NCBI RefSeq assembly: GCF_030254645.1 | Contig: NZ_CP116346.1 | Coordinates: 4,071,001-4,135,000, forward strand | Direction of reading: 5' to 3' | Source of the DNA: Paucibacter sediminis | GTDB taxonomy: Bacteria; Pseudomonadota; Gammaproteobacteria; Burkholderiales; Burkholderiaceae_C | DNA: 64,000 bases | Made by a program: the position numbers and the translations under genes | In this document: piece after piece, positions 46,609 through 54,846 of the stretch | Position numbering within the stretch: the first letter of the stretch is position 1 | Layout: each line of letters starts with the position of its first letter | The notes under the pieces: model-generated | What the model saw: the letters and a program-made list of their open reading frames with translations, nothing else | What the model was told of the DNA's origin: nothing | The model's database searches: none

Positions 46609-48006
46609 ATGCAAGTCAATGCATCCATCTTCAAGGCCTATGACATCCGCGGCGTGGTCGGCACGAGCCTGAACGAAGAACTGGCCGAGCACCTGGGCCG
46701 CGCCTTCGGCACCGAGGCCCGCAAGCTCGGCGAGAAGGCCGTGGCGGTCGGCCGCGACGGCCGCATCTCGGGCCCCGCCCTGGTCGCCGCGCTGATCCGC
46801 GGCCTGCGCTCGACCGGCCTCGACGTCGTCGACATCGGCGCCGTCACCACGCCGATGCTGTACTACGTGGCGGCCACGCGCATCCAGCATGGCTGCAACT
46901 CCGGCATCATGGTCACGGGCAGCCACAACCCCAAGGACTACAACGGCTTCAAGATGGTGCTGAAGGGCGCGGCCGTCTACGGCGAGCAGATCCAGGGCCT
47001 GCGCCAGCGCATCGAGGCGGAGGACTATGCGAAGGGCAAGGGCCGCGTGGCGCAGATGGACGTGGGCGCCGAGTACGCGCACCGCATCGTCAGCGACTGC
47101 AAGCTGGCGCGCCCGATGAAGATCGTCGTCGACAGCGGCAACGGCATCCCCGGCGCCAGCGCCCCGGCGATCCTGCGCGCGCTCGGCTGCGAGGTGATCG
47201 ACATCTATTCCAGGGTCGATGGCGATTTCCCCAACCACCATCCCGATCCCTCGCGCCCCGAGAACCTGGAAGACCTGAAGCGCATCGTGCATGCCTGCGA
47301 TGCCGAGCTGGGCCTGGCCTTCGACGGCGATGGCGACCGCCTTGGCATCGTCACCAAGGACGGCACGATGATCATGCCGGACCGCCAGATCATGCTGCTG
47401 GCGGCCGACATCCTGAAGCGCAAGCCCGGCGCCGAGATCATCTTCGACGTCAAGTGCACCCAGCGCCTGGGCCCCTGGATCCGCGAGCATGGCGGCCGCC
47501 CGCTGATGTGGATGACCGGCCATTCGCTGGCCAAGGCCAAGCTGAAGGAAACCGGCGCGCCGCTGGCCGGCGAGCTCTCGGGCCACATCTTCTTCGCCGA
47601 GCGCTGGTATGGCTTCGACGATGCCATGTACACGGCCGGCCGCATGCTGGAGATCCTCTCGCGCGCGGCCGACCCCAGCGCGGTGCTGAACGGCCTGCCC
47701 AACAGCTTCAACACGCCCGAGATCAACGTGCCCTGCGCCGAGGGCGAGCACCACGAGGTGGTGGCCAAGCTGAAGGCCTTGACCACGCTGGCCGACTTCC
47801 CCGGCGCCAAGGAGCTGGTCACCATCGACGGCCTGCGCATCGAGTACGAAGACGGCTTCGGCCTGATCCGCCCCAGCAACACCACGCCGGTGCTGGTGCT
47901 GCGCTTCGAGGGCCACACCCAGGCCGCGCTCGAGCGCATCCAGCACGATGTGCTGGCCCAGCTCAAGCGCGTCAAGCCCGACGCCACCTTCGCGGCCGGC
48001 CATTGA
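46609..48006 (+). CDS. algC: Phosphomannomutase / phosphoglucomutase
   Basis: This enzyme interconverts hexose 1- and 6-phosphates for LPS, exopolysaccharide or sugar-nucleotide synthesis. The 465-residue alpha-D-phosphohexomutase has the phosphoserine in VTGSHNPKDYNGFK (about residue 105), the Mg site FDGDGDRLG, the sugar loop GELSGHIFF and the phosphate site RPSNTTPVLVLR. Start 46609 (MQVNASIFKAYDIRG) has AGG upstream. Whether it prefers mannose or glucose is not visible. waaA follows with a TTGA overlap. Confidence 0.93.
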   Translation: MQVNASIFKAYDIRGVVGTSLNEELAEHLGRAFGTEARKLGEKAVAVGRDGRISGPALVAALIRGLRSTGLDVVDIGAVTTPMLYYVAATRIQHGCNSGIMVTGSHNPKDYNGFKMVLKGAAVYGEQIQGLRQRIEAEDYAKGKGRVAQMDVGAEYAHRIVSDCKLARPMKIVVDSGNGIPGASAPAILRALGCEVIDIYSRVDGDFPNHHPDPSRPENLEDLKRIVHACDAELGLAFDGDGDRLGIVTKDGTMIMPDRQIMLLAADILKRKPGAEIIFDVKCTQRLGPWIREHGGRPLMWMTGHSLAKAKLKETGAPLAGELSGHIFFAERWYGFDDAMYTAGRMLEILSRAADPSAVLNGLPNSFNTPEINVPCAEGEHHEVVAKLKALTTLADFPGAKELVTIDGLRIEYEDGFGLIRPSNTTPVLVLRFEGHTQAALERIQHDVLAQLKRVKPDATFAAGH

Positions 48007-49307
48007 CGCAAGAGCGCCTCGCCGAGCGCCTGGCCCGCTGGGTCTACGGCACCCTGCTGCGCCTGCTCACGCCCTACTACCTGCTGCGCCTGTGGCGGCG
48101 CGGCGGGGCCGAGCCGCTCTACCGCGCGCATTGGGGTGAGCGCCTGGCGCTCGCCGGCCCCACGGCGGCGCCCGGTGCGATCTGGGTGCATGCGGTCTCG
48201 CTGGGTGAGACGCGTGCCGCGGCCGCCCTCGTCGACGCCCTGCGCGAACAGCGCCCCGGCATGCGGCTGCTGCTCACGCATGGCACGGCCACCGGTCGCG
48301 AGGCCGGCCAGGCCCTGCTGCGCGCGGGCGACATCCAGGTCTGGCTGCCCTACGACACGCCCGGCGCGGTGCGGCGCTTCATGCAGCGCCATAACCCGGC
48401 CATCGGCCTGCTGATGGAGACCGAGATCTGGCCGAATCTGCTGCATGCCGCGCGCCGGGCCGGCGTGCCCATGGTGTCGGCGAATGCGCGCCTGTCGGCC
48501 AAGAGCGCGCGCCAGGGCGAGCGGTTCCGGCTGCTGCTGGCGCCGGCGGTGCGCGGCCTGGCGCTGGCGCTGGCGCAGACCGAGGCCGATGCCCAGCGCC
48601 TGCGCGCGGGCGGCGTGCCGCAGGTGGCGGTGATGGGCAATCTGAAGTACGACCTGCAGCCCGATGCCGCGCTGCTGGCGCGCGGCCGTGCCTGGCGCGC
48701 CGCCCTGGGCGCACGCCAGGTCTTGCTGTTCGCGGTCTCGCGCGAGGGCGAGGAGGCGATGCTGCTGCAGGCCTGGGCGCAGGTGCCGGCCGCCGGCCGC
48801 CCGCTGCTCCTGATCGTGCCGCGCCATCCGCAGCGCTTTGACGAGGTGGCGGCGCTCATGGTCGCGCAAGGCCTGAGCCTGGCGCGCCGAAGCCAATGGC
48901 TGGAAAACGGGCAAGACCTGCCCCCCGACGCCGCACTGGCTGCCGACGCCTGGCTGGGCGACAGCATGCGCGAGATGGCGCTCTATTACGGCCTGGCTGA
49001 CGTTGCCCTGCTGGGCGGCAGCTTTGCCCCGCTGGGTGGCCAGAACCTGATCGAGGCGGCCGCCTGTGCCTGCCCGGTGGTGATGGGGCCGCATACCTTC
49101 AACTTCGCCGAGGCGGCGGAGCTGGCGCTGGCCGCCGGCGCGGCGCAGCGCGTGGCCGACATGTCGCAAGGCCTCGCCGCCGCCCTGGCCCTGCTGGCCG
49201 AACCCGGCGCGCTGGCGCGGGCCGGCGAGCAGGCCGAGCGCTTTGCGGCCCAGCATCGCGGCGCGGCGCGCCGCATGGCCGAGGCGGTTGAGGCGCTGTT
49301 GCGCTGA
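48003..49307 (+). CDS. waaA: 3-deoxy-D-manno-octulosonic acid transferase
   Basis: WaaA (KdtA) transfers Kdo sugars from CMP-Kdo to lipid A precursor at the inner membrane. The 434-residue GT30 protein has an N-terminal hydrophobic patch, the WVHAVSLGETRAA segment, LMETEIWPNLLH, and the C-terminal LLGGSFAPLGGQNLIEAAA motif. The start is TTG at 48003, overlapping the algC stop (TTGA); no earlier in-frame ATG fits. Coupling to algC links sugar phosphate supply to LPS assembly. Confidence 0.93.
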   Translation: MTQERLAERLARWVYGTLLRLLTPYYLLRLWRRGGAEPLYRAHWGERLALAGPTAAPGAIWVHAVSLGETRAAAALVDALREQRPGMRLLLTHGTATGREAGQALLRAGDIQVWLPYDTPGAVRRFMQRHNPAIGLLMETEIWPNLLHAARRAGVPMVSANARLSAKSARQGERFRLLLAPAVRGLALALAQTEADAQRLRAGGVPQVAVMGNLKYDLQPDAALLARGRAWRAALGARQVLLFAVSREGEEAMLLQAWAQVPAAGRPLLLIVPRHPQRFDEVAALMVAQGLSLARRSQWLENGQDLPPDAALAADAWLGDSMREMALYYGLADVALLGGSFAPLGGQNLIEAAACACPVVMGPHTFNFAEAAELALAAGAAQRVADMSQGLAAALALLAEPGALARAGEQAERFAAQHRGAARRMAEAVEALLR

Positions 49308-49493
49308 GCGCTCAGCGGCATGGCCGGCACGCGCACGGCTCGGCCGCCGCCAGCCGCCACCGCACCGGGCCAACACCATTCGGTCGAGCGCCGCCCCCAC
49401 TGCGGCACGGCATGCCACGGCTCGTCTCAGAGCGCTGGCCCGGCGCTGCCGGCGCGCCGACAGTGCGGCCATCGAAGCAATCGGACGCAGCAA

Positions 49494-49994
49494 ATGGAAT
49501 TACTTGTCCTGGCCTATCTCGGCGGCATCGTGGGCGCCGCGCTCATGGACATGACCGAAACCGTTGCGGCCGGCTTCGGCATCCGCAGCGGTGTGAACGC
49601 CGCGCTGCTGGGGCGCTGGGCCGGCGGTCTGCCACATGGGCGGCTGAGGCACGCCGACATCCTCAAAGTACCGGCCCGGCCGGGTGAGGCCAGGCTGGGC
49701 TGGGCCTTCCATTTCCTGCTGGGCGGCGGCGGCGTGGCACTTGCGTATCCCGCCTTCTTCCAGCTCATGGGGGCGTTGCTGCCGGCCAATCACCTGCTGG
49801 CGGGCGTGCTCTTCAGCTTGACGACGTCTGTGCTGCCCTGGTTCGTGCTGCTGCCCTGTTTCGGTTGGGGCCTGTTCGGACGGCGCGGGCCACGTGGCAC
49901 GAACGCCTTGCTGGCCGCCACGCTGTCGCACATGCCCTATGGACTTGGCGTTGGCGCGGTGATCGCAGCGGGCGCGCTGCCGCTGGCGAGCTGA
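49494..49994 (+). CDS. DUF2938-type membrane protein
   Basis: This 166-residue protein has four hydrophobic helices (about residues 3-22, 68-92, 100-128, 140-162). A conserved-looking core, NAALLGRWAGGLPHGRLRHA, GWAFHFLLGGG and LLPCFGWGLFG, fits the DUF2938 family as I recall it. Its function is unknown. The 186-base gap before it contains only GC-rich sequence without a clear promoter. It converges with the downstream regulator gene 16 bases away. Confidence 0.75.
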   Translation: MELLVLAYLGGIVGAALMDMTETVAAGFGIRSGVNAALLGRWAGGLPHGRLRHADILKVPARPGEARLGWAFHFLLGGGGVALAYPAFFQLMGALLPANHLLAGVLFSLTTSVLPWFVLLPCFGWGLFGRRGPRGTNALLAATLSHMPYGLGVGAVIAAGALPLAS

Positions 49995-50010
49995 GCGCGC
50001 AGCGGCCGAT

Positions 50011-51195
50011 TCAGCGCTCGCGCAGCTTGCGGTACAGCGTGCTGCGCCCGATGCCCAGCTGGCGCGCCGCCAGCGACAGATTGCCCGCCGCCGCCAGCAC
50101 GGCGGCCTGGATGGCCTGCGCCTCGGCCTCGCGCAGGCTGTGCGACACCGCGCCGGGCGCTGCGGGGGGCTCGGTGGCCTCGGAACTCTGGTAGGGCGCC
50201 GAGGCCGGTGCCAAGTCTTGCCTGAAGGCCTCGTGCGTGGTGGCGCGCTGTTGCGCAAGGCCGGCCTGCGGCAGGCAGAGCTTGAGCAGCATCTCGCCGC
50301 GCTGCGGCAGTTGCACGCGCAGGTATTCCTCGCCGGAGCGCCGGCCGGCCTCGGCCAGCGCACCCAGCCCGCAGCCCAGCAGCGAGCCGAGGCTCTCGCG
50401 CCGCAGTGCCGCGGGCGTGAAGGCCAGCAGCTCCATCGCGGGCCGGTTGGCGCCCAGGATGCGGCCGTCCTCGTCCAGCGCCAGCACCGCCTCACGCAGC
50501 GTGCCCAGGGCTTGCGGCTGGGCATGGAAGTGCAGGCGGATGCTATGGCGGAAGCGGTCGACAAACCATTGCGCCTCGATCATGCGCGCCGACATGCCGG
50601 CCAGGGCCAGCGTGTGCGGATGGTAGGAGCGGCGGTCGCCGGAGACGTCGATCACGCCCAGCAGGCCGCCGCGATGGTCGAAGATCGGCGCCGCCGAGCA
50701 GGTCAGGAACTGCATCGCCTTGAGGTAATGCTCCTGCCCATGCACCAGGGTCGGCGCCTCGGTCATCAGCGCCGTGCCCACCGCATTGGTGCCCTTGTCG
50801 GCCTCGGCCCAGAGCGCGCCGGGCGCCAGCGCGACCTGCTGGGCGCGGCCCAGAAAGCCCGGGTCGCCCAGGGCATGCAGGATGGTGCCGCTGGCGTCGG
50901 TCAGCAGCACCATGCTCTGCGCATGCATGAGCTGCTCGTAAAGCATGTCCATCACCGGCAGGGCCTGGGCGCACAGGCGCGCATTGCGCGCCTGCAGCTC
51001 GCGCAGTGGCTCGGGCGCCAGGCGGCTGAGGTCGGGGCTGCCCGTGCTCACCAGGCCGAAGGCGCGGCAGCGCTCGTGCGAACTGGCGATCGTCTGGGCG
51101 TGCAGGCCCGGGCTCAGGCCGGCCAGGCCCGGCCCACCCAGCAGATGCGGGGCAAGCTGGCCGGGGCCGGAGGATGGGGCATAGGGTGCAACCAA
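50011..51195 (-). CDS. AcoR-like GAF/PAS/Fis regulator without AAA+ domain
   Basis: This 394-residue protein resembles AcoR-type regulators: a GAF-like sensor (about residues 75-215, WAEADKGTNAVGTALMTEAP then CSAAPIFDHRGGLLGVIDVS), a PAS-like segment (about 235-320) and a C-terminal Fis helix-turn-helix (AAGNLSLAARQLGIGRSTLYRKLRE). The central sigma-54-activating AAA+ ATPase, with GAFTGA-type motifs, is missing. It therefore probably acts as a repressor, a conventional activator or a partner of another regulator. The start is TTG with GGGAGG four bases upstream. Target genes are unknown. Confidence 0.85.
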   Translation of the reverse strand: MVAPYAPSSGPGQLAPHLLGGPGLAGLSPGLHAQTIASSHERCRAFGLVSTGSPDLSRLAPEPLRELQARNARLCAQALPVMDMLYEQLMHAQSMVLLTDASGTILHALGDPGFLGRAQQVALAPGALWAEADKGTNAVGTALMTEAPTLVHGQEHYLKAMQFLTCSAAPIFDHRGGLLGVIDVSGDRRSYHPHTLALAGMSARMIEAQWFVDRFRHSIRLHFHAQPQALGTLREAVLALDEDGRILGANRPAMELLAFTPAALRRESLGSLLGCGLGALAEAGRRSGEEYLRVQLPQRGEMLLKLCLPQAGLAQQRATTHEAFRQDLAPASAPYQSSEATEPPAAPGAVSHSLREAEAQAIQAAVLAAAGNLSLAARQLGIGRSTLYRKLRER

Positions 51196-51251
51196 GAGGC
51201 CTCCCGCAAGAGCTGGATCGTCAGTGCATGAGCCGTTGACTATCCATCAGC

Positions 51252-51285
51252 GCGGCGGGCCTGGCAAGGCGGGACTGCCCGCCGC
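51252..51285 (-). terminator. Hairpin beyond mshL
   Basis: GCGGCGGGC and GCCCGCCGC form a perfect 9-base stem around a 16-base loop, 10 bases beyond the mshL stop. No T run follows on the minus strand. It may end or protect the msh transcript, but intrinsic termination is not certain. Confidence 0.4.
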
Positions 51286-51295
51286 TGTCACCGAT

Positions 51296-53089
51296 TTACG
51301 GTTGCTTGCCGGCCGTAGTGGGTGACGTGCTTGGCGTGCCGTTCACGGTGATGACGCGGCGGCGGCCGGCCTCCATCTCGTCCAGGCGCTGGTTGAGCGC
51401 CTGGTTGGCCTGCTCCCAGTCGTCCTGGCTGCGGATGATGGTGGGCTTGATCAGCACCACCAGCTCGCGCTTGCGGCCGACGCTGGCGCGATTGCCGAAC
51501 AGGGCCGCGGTGAGGGCGTTCTCGCCGCTGCCGGGCAGGCCCGAGCCGCGCCGCGAGGACTCCATCTGCATCAGCCCGCCGATTGCGACGATGGCGCCAT
51601 CGGGGATGCGCACCATGGTGTCGGTCTCGTTGACGCTGCTGGAGGCGAGCGGCAGGCGGTAGTTGCCCACCGCACCCAGGTCCACCTGCTTGACCTTCTC
51701 GGTCACCGAGGTCACCGAGGGGTGGATGTGCAGGGTGATCATGTTGGCGTCGTCGATCTGCGGCGTCACGTCCAGCGCAATGCCCGAGAAGAACGGCGTC
51801 AGCGTCAGCGTCGGCATGCTGATGCCGGTGTTGTTGTTGCTGGTGTTGTTATTGTTGTTGCTGTTGCCGCCCGAGATGCCGGTGACGAAATAGTCGTCGG
51901 CGCCGACCTTGAGCACCGCCTTCTGGTTGTTGAGCGTCGCCACGCGCGGGCTGGAGAGGATCTGCAGATCGCCGTAGTTCTCCAGAAAGCTCAGCAGGCC
52001 CTGGAAGCCGCCCTTGGCCAGTGCCAGGCCGAAGGCGCCGCCACCCGGCGAGGGCAGGGGAATCAGGTCGGGCCAGCCGGAGGCATTGGTGGTGGTGGAG
52101 AGCACCGGCAGGCCGCGGCTGTTGCTGACCAGCGGGTTGATGATGGTGTTGACGCCGCTGGGCAGCGAGGGGCTCACGCCGGTCTGGCCGATGGCGCCGT
52201 TCTTGCCGAGGTAGGACCAGTCGATGCCGCTCTGGAAGCCCTCGCGCAGCTCCACCTCCACCAGCTTGGCCTCCAGCATCACCTGGCGCTCCACCGCCAG
52301 CTTGGTGGCGCGCAGAAAGCTCTCCACATGGCGCAACTCATCCGGCATGGCGCGCACCGCGATCGTGCCGGCCTGCGGGCTGACGATGACATTGCGGCCG
52401 GCCTCATTGCCCACCAGGGCGCGCAGGCCCGCGCCCAGCTCGGCCCAGAAGTCGCTTTTGGTGCTGGTGGAGACCTGCGAGCTCTCGGGCGCGGCCACCG
52501 CCGTGCCGGGCGTGGCCGGGCTGCCGGTGCTGCCGCCGGCGCCCGTGCCATTGCCGGGCGGAGTGGGCGCCGAGCCCGAGCTGACGCGCAGCTCGCTGCG
52601 GCCGACGCGCTGGCCGGGCAGGTAGTTGACGCTGAACACGCGCGTCTGCATGGTGGGCGGGTAGACGGTGACGCGGCGGCCATCGATCTTGAAGTCGTAG
52701 CCGTAGACGTCTCGGATCGCCTCCAGCGCCTCGCGCAGGGTCACGCCCTTGAGTGTCACCGAGAGCTGACCGGCGACGCCCGGGTGCACCATCATGCTGT
52801 AGCGCGTGTCGGCCACCAGCGAGAGAAACACGTCGCGCACCTGGGCGCCGTTGACCACCAGGTCAAAGCGCGGCTCGGCCGGCAGCTCGGCGCGCGGCGC
52901 TGCCTCGGGCAGGGCTGGTGGCGTGGCTGCCGACGCGGCCGACGCGGCTGCCACCGGCTTGCGCGCCGCCTGCTGTTGCAGTTCGGTCTGCAGATCGCTG
53001 CTGGGCTGGCTCAAACGCAGGGGCTTGTCGGCGCAGGCGCCCAGCAGCAGACTCAGCGCGAGTGGAAGCAGACGGCCTGAACAACTCAT
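51296..53089 (-). CDS. mshL: MSHA pilus secretin MshL
   Basis: MshL forms the outer-membrane secretin ring through which the MSHA pilus passes. The 597-residue protein starts with a lipoprotein signal (ALSLLLGAC, acylated Cys about residue 19). It has an N-terminal secretin short domain (FDLVVNGAQVRDVFLSLVAD), NolW-like region (about 165-300) and the C-terminal secretin core (VMLEAKLVEVELREGFQSG, then VRIPDGAIVAIGGLM). An Asn-run loop (SNNNNNTSNNNTG) lies in the core. It overlaps mshK (ATGA) and is the last gene of the cluster. Confidence 0.93.
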   Translation of the reverse strand: MSCSGRLLPLALSLLLGACADKPLRLSQPSSDLQTELQQQAARKPVAAASAASAATPPALPEAAPRAELPAEPRFDLVVNGAQVRDVFLSLVADTRYSMMVHPGVAGQLSVTLKGVTLREALEAIRDVYGYDFKIDGRRVTVYPPTMQTRVFSVNYLPGQRVGRSELRVSSGSAPTPPGNGTGAGGSTGSPATPGTAVAAPESSQVSTSTKSDFWAELGAGLRALVGNEAGRNVIVSPQAGTIAVRAMPDELRHVESFLRATKLAVERQVMLEAKLVEVELREGFQSGIDWSYLGKNGAIGQTGVSPSLPSGVNTIINPLVSNSRGLPVLSTTTNASGWPDLIPLPSPGGGAFGLALAKGGFQGLLSFLENYGDLQILSSPRVATLNNQKAVLKVGADDYFVTGISGGNSNNNNNTSNNNTGISMPTLTLTPFFSGIALDVTPQIDDANMITLHIHPSVTSVTEKVKQVDLGAVGNYRLPLASSSVNETDTMVRIPDGAIVAIGGLMQMESSRRGSGLPGSGENALTAALFGNRASVGRKRELVVLIKPTIIRSQDDWEQANQALNQRLDEMEAGRRRVITVNGTPSTSPTTAGKQP

Positions 53090-53469
53090 GATTTCTCCGA
53101 TGCATTCTTCTTGTGGGGACGGCCGGTGGCGGTCGAGCGCTTTAGCTCCACACCCGGATAGAGCGGCAGGCGGCGTTTCACGCCGGCCTCGCTGAGCGTC
53201 ACGGCGTGCTCGTCGATGGACAGGATGCGGGCCTCGCCCCAGCGCTCGCCGACGCCGAGGCGGCGGCCCTGTACCACCAGATAGGGGCGGCCATCGACGA
53301 TCAGGATATGTTGCGGCTGCTGGGCCTCGGCCTCGGGTGCCGAGGCCGCGCTGGCGGCCGCCGCGCGCAGGCTGGCGGGGGCCTGCAGCGGGTCGCGCAA
53401 CTCGCCCTGGGCCAGAGCGGGCAGGGCGCAGCCCAACAAGGCAAGGGTGGCGATGGCGCGGCGCATCAT
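53086..53469 (-). CDS. mshK: MSHA biogenesis protein MshK
   Basis: MshK is a small periplasmic protein thought to help the MSHA assembly platform. The 127-residue product has a signal peptide (MMRRAIATLALLGCALPALA) and an MshK-like stretch RDPLQAP early on, then DGRPYLVVQGRRLGVGERWG. It overlaps mshJ and mshL by four bases each. Identification is partly by position, between MshJ and MshL. A second Met follows the first. Confidence 0.85.
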   Translation of the reverse strand: MMRRAIATLALLGCALPALAQGELRDPLQAPASLRAAAASAASAPEAEAQQPQHILIVDGRPYLVVQGRRLGVGERWGEARILSIDEHAVTLSEAGVKRRLPLYPGVELKRSTATGRPHKKNASEKS

Positions 53470-54125
53470 GGCTGCGGGCTCGCCAGCACGACTTGCAGCT
53501 GCAGCACCGCCTTGGCCGCGCCTTCGCCCTGCGCCGCCAGGCGCAGCTCGCCCCAGCGCAGGCCGGGCAGTTCGGCTTGCAGTTCGTTCATGTACTTCAT
53601 CAGGTCCAGATAGTCGCCCTGCACGCGCAATTCCACGGCCTGCAGGCGCCAGGCGCCCGGCGGCGCGGGCAGGCCGGGCGGGCGCTCGTCCAGGGTCTGC
53701 AAGCGCAGCAGGCGCAGCTGGGGATGGGTTTGCAGCAAGGTGCCCAGCACGTCGGCCAGCGCCGTGCCCGCATGGCTCGCCTTGCCGGCGCCCGCGGCAT
53801 GCAGGGCCTGGCGCAGCGCGAGCTGGCGCGCGCGCTCAGACTCCAGCTCGGCCCGCAGCCGGGCCTGCGGGCCGTTGGGGCCCTGCTGCTGGCCGGCCAG
53901 CAGGAATTGCTGGCGCAGCGTCTGCAGCTCGGTCTCGACCTTGCGCAGCCCACCGAGCTGCAGCCTCTGCTCCTGGCTCAACGGCGCCACCAGCAGGCTG
54001 TCCAGCAGGCCCAGCAGCAGCACCGCCAAGGTCAGGAACATGAACAAGCGTTCGCGCACCGAGAGCGCGTCGATGCGTGCCGACTGCTGGGTCCAGGCGT
54101 TTTGCAAACGGGCGCGCAAGCTCAT
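53466..54125 (-). CDS. mshJ: MSHA biogenesis protein MshJ (PilO-like)
   Basis: MshJ is an inner-membrane platform protein resembling PilO. The 219-residue product has one N-terminal helix (RERLFMFLTLAVLLLGLLDSLL, residues about 24-44), a coiled-coil segment and a small ferredoxin-like C-terminal domain (VELRVQGDYLDLMKYMNELQ). The start at 54125 overlaps the PilN-like gene's stop. The earlier open frame up to 54206 lies within that gene. Confidence 0.87.
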   Translation of the reverse strand: MSLRARLQNAWTQQSARIDALSVRERLFMFLTLAVLLLGLLDSLLVAPLSQEQRLQLGGLRKVETELQTLRQQFLLAGQQQGPNGPQARLRAELESERARQLALRQALHAAGAGKASHAGTALADVLGTLLQTHPQLRLLRLQTLDERPPGLPAPPGAWRLQAVELRVQGDYLDLMKYMNELQAELPGLRWGELRLAAQGEGAAKAVLQLQVVLASPQP

Positions 54126-54826
54126 GGCTGCCTCCCGCTGGCGGCCGAGGTGACGGGGGAGGCGGCCGAGGCCGCCGGCATGGCGCTGACGACGCGGAAG
54201 GCCCACACCGCCTGGCCGGTGGCTTCGGCCATACCGACGGGGGCCGCCTCATCGCCGAAGCGCAGCGCACCGCTGCCGCCGCCGGCCTGGCGCTCGACGC
54301 GCACCGCCGCGAGCTGCTGGCCCTGCAGCAGCGGATGTGCGGACAGGCGCGCCAGCCAGGGCTGCAGGCTGGCGGGTGCCAGCGTGCGGCCCTCGAGTTG
54401 CAGGCGCTCGCCGTTCCAGCGCAGCTCCTGCAGCCAGACCGTGGCCGGCGTGGTCTGGGCCAGCATGCGCAGCAGGTCCGCATGGCTGCGGCCGGCCTGG
54501 GGCAGGCCGCTCTGCCAATCGCTGAGGGCCTGTGCCTGCCTGGCGTTGTCTTCCTTCAACTGGGCGAGCTGCTGGCGCAGCGCGGTGCCGTCGCCGCCAC
54601 CCGGCAGGGCGGCCATGGCCTGTTGCAGCGCCTGGCGCTCGTTGCGCGCCTGCAGATGGGCCTCGGCCAGCGCGGCGCTGGTCTGCTTGGACTGCCAGAT
54701 CAGGGTGACGCTGATGAGCAGGCCGCCGCCCAGCAGCAGCAGCAGACCCTGCAGCATGGCCACGGCCGAGAACAGCCGCCGCGGCGCCAGCAGGATGGGG
54801 GTGAGGAGATTGATTTGCTGTGCCAT
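54122..54826 (-). CDS. PilN-like MSHA assembly protein
   Basis: This 234-residue protein begins MAQQINLLTPILL, very like PilN, which binds PilM through an INLL motif. It has one membrane helix (VAMLQGLLLLLGGGLLISVT, about 22-42), a coiled coil and a C-terminal domain (VWLQELRWNGERLQLEG, then PLLQGQQLAAVRVER). In Vibrio-type clusters the equivalent is sometimes called mshI2. It sits between mshI (a PilM-like protein) and mshJ, consistent with the PilM-N-O order. Confidence 0.85.
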   Translation of the reverse strand: MAQQINLLTPILLAPRRLFSAVAMLQGLLLLLGGGLLISVTLIWQSKQTSAALAEAHLQARNERQALQQAMAALPGGGDGTALRQQLAQLKEDNARQAQALSDWQSGLPQAGRSHADLLRMLAQTTPATVWLQELRWNGERLQLEGRTLAPASLQPWLARLSAHPLLQGQQLAAVRVERQAGGGSGALRFGDEAAPVGMAEATGQAVWAFRVVSAMPAASAASPVTSAASGRQP

Positions 54827-54846
54827 CTTGTCGGCTACTTCCGGCC

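Noticed and set aside
51836-51866. Phase variation of mshL through the Asn repeat
   Set aside because: The units are trinucleotides, so slippage keeps the frame and cannot switch the gene off.
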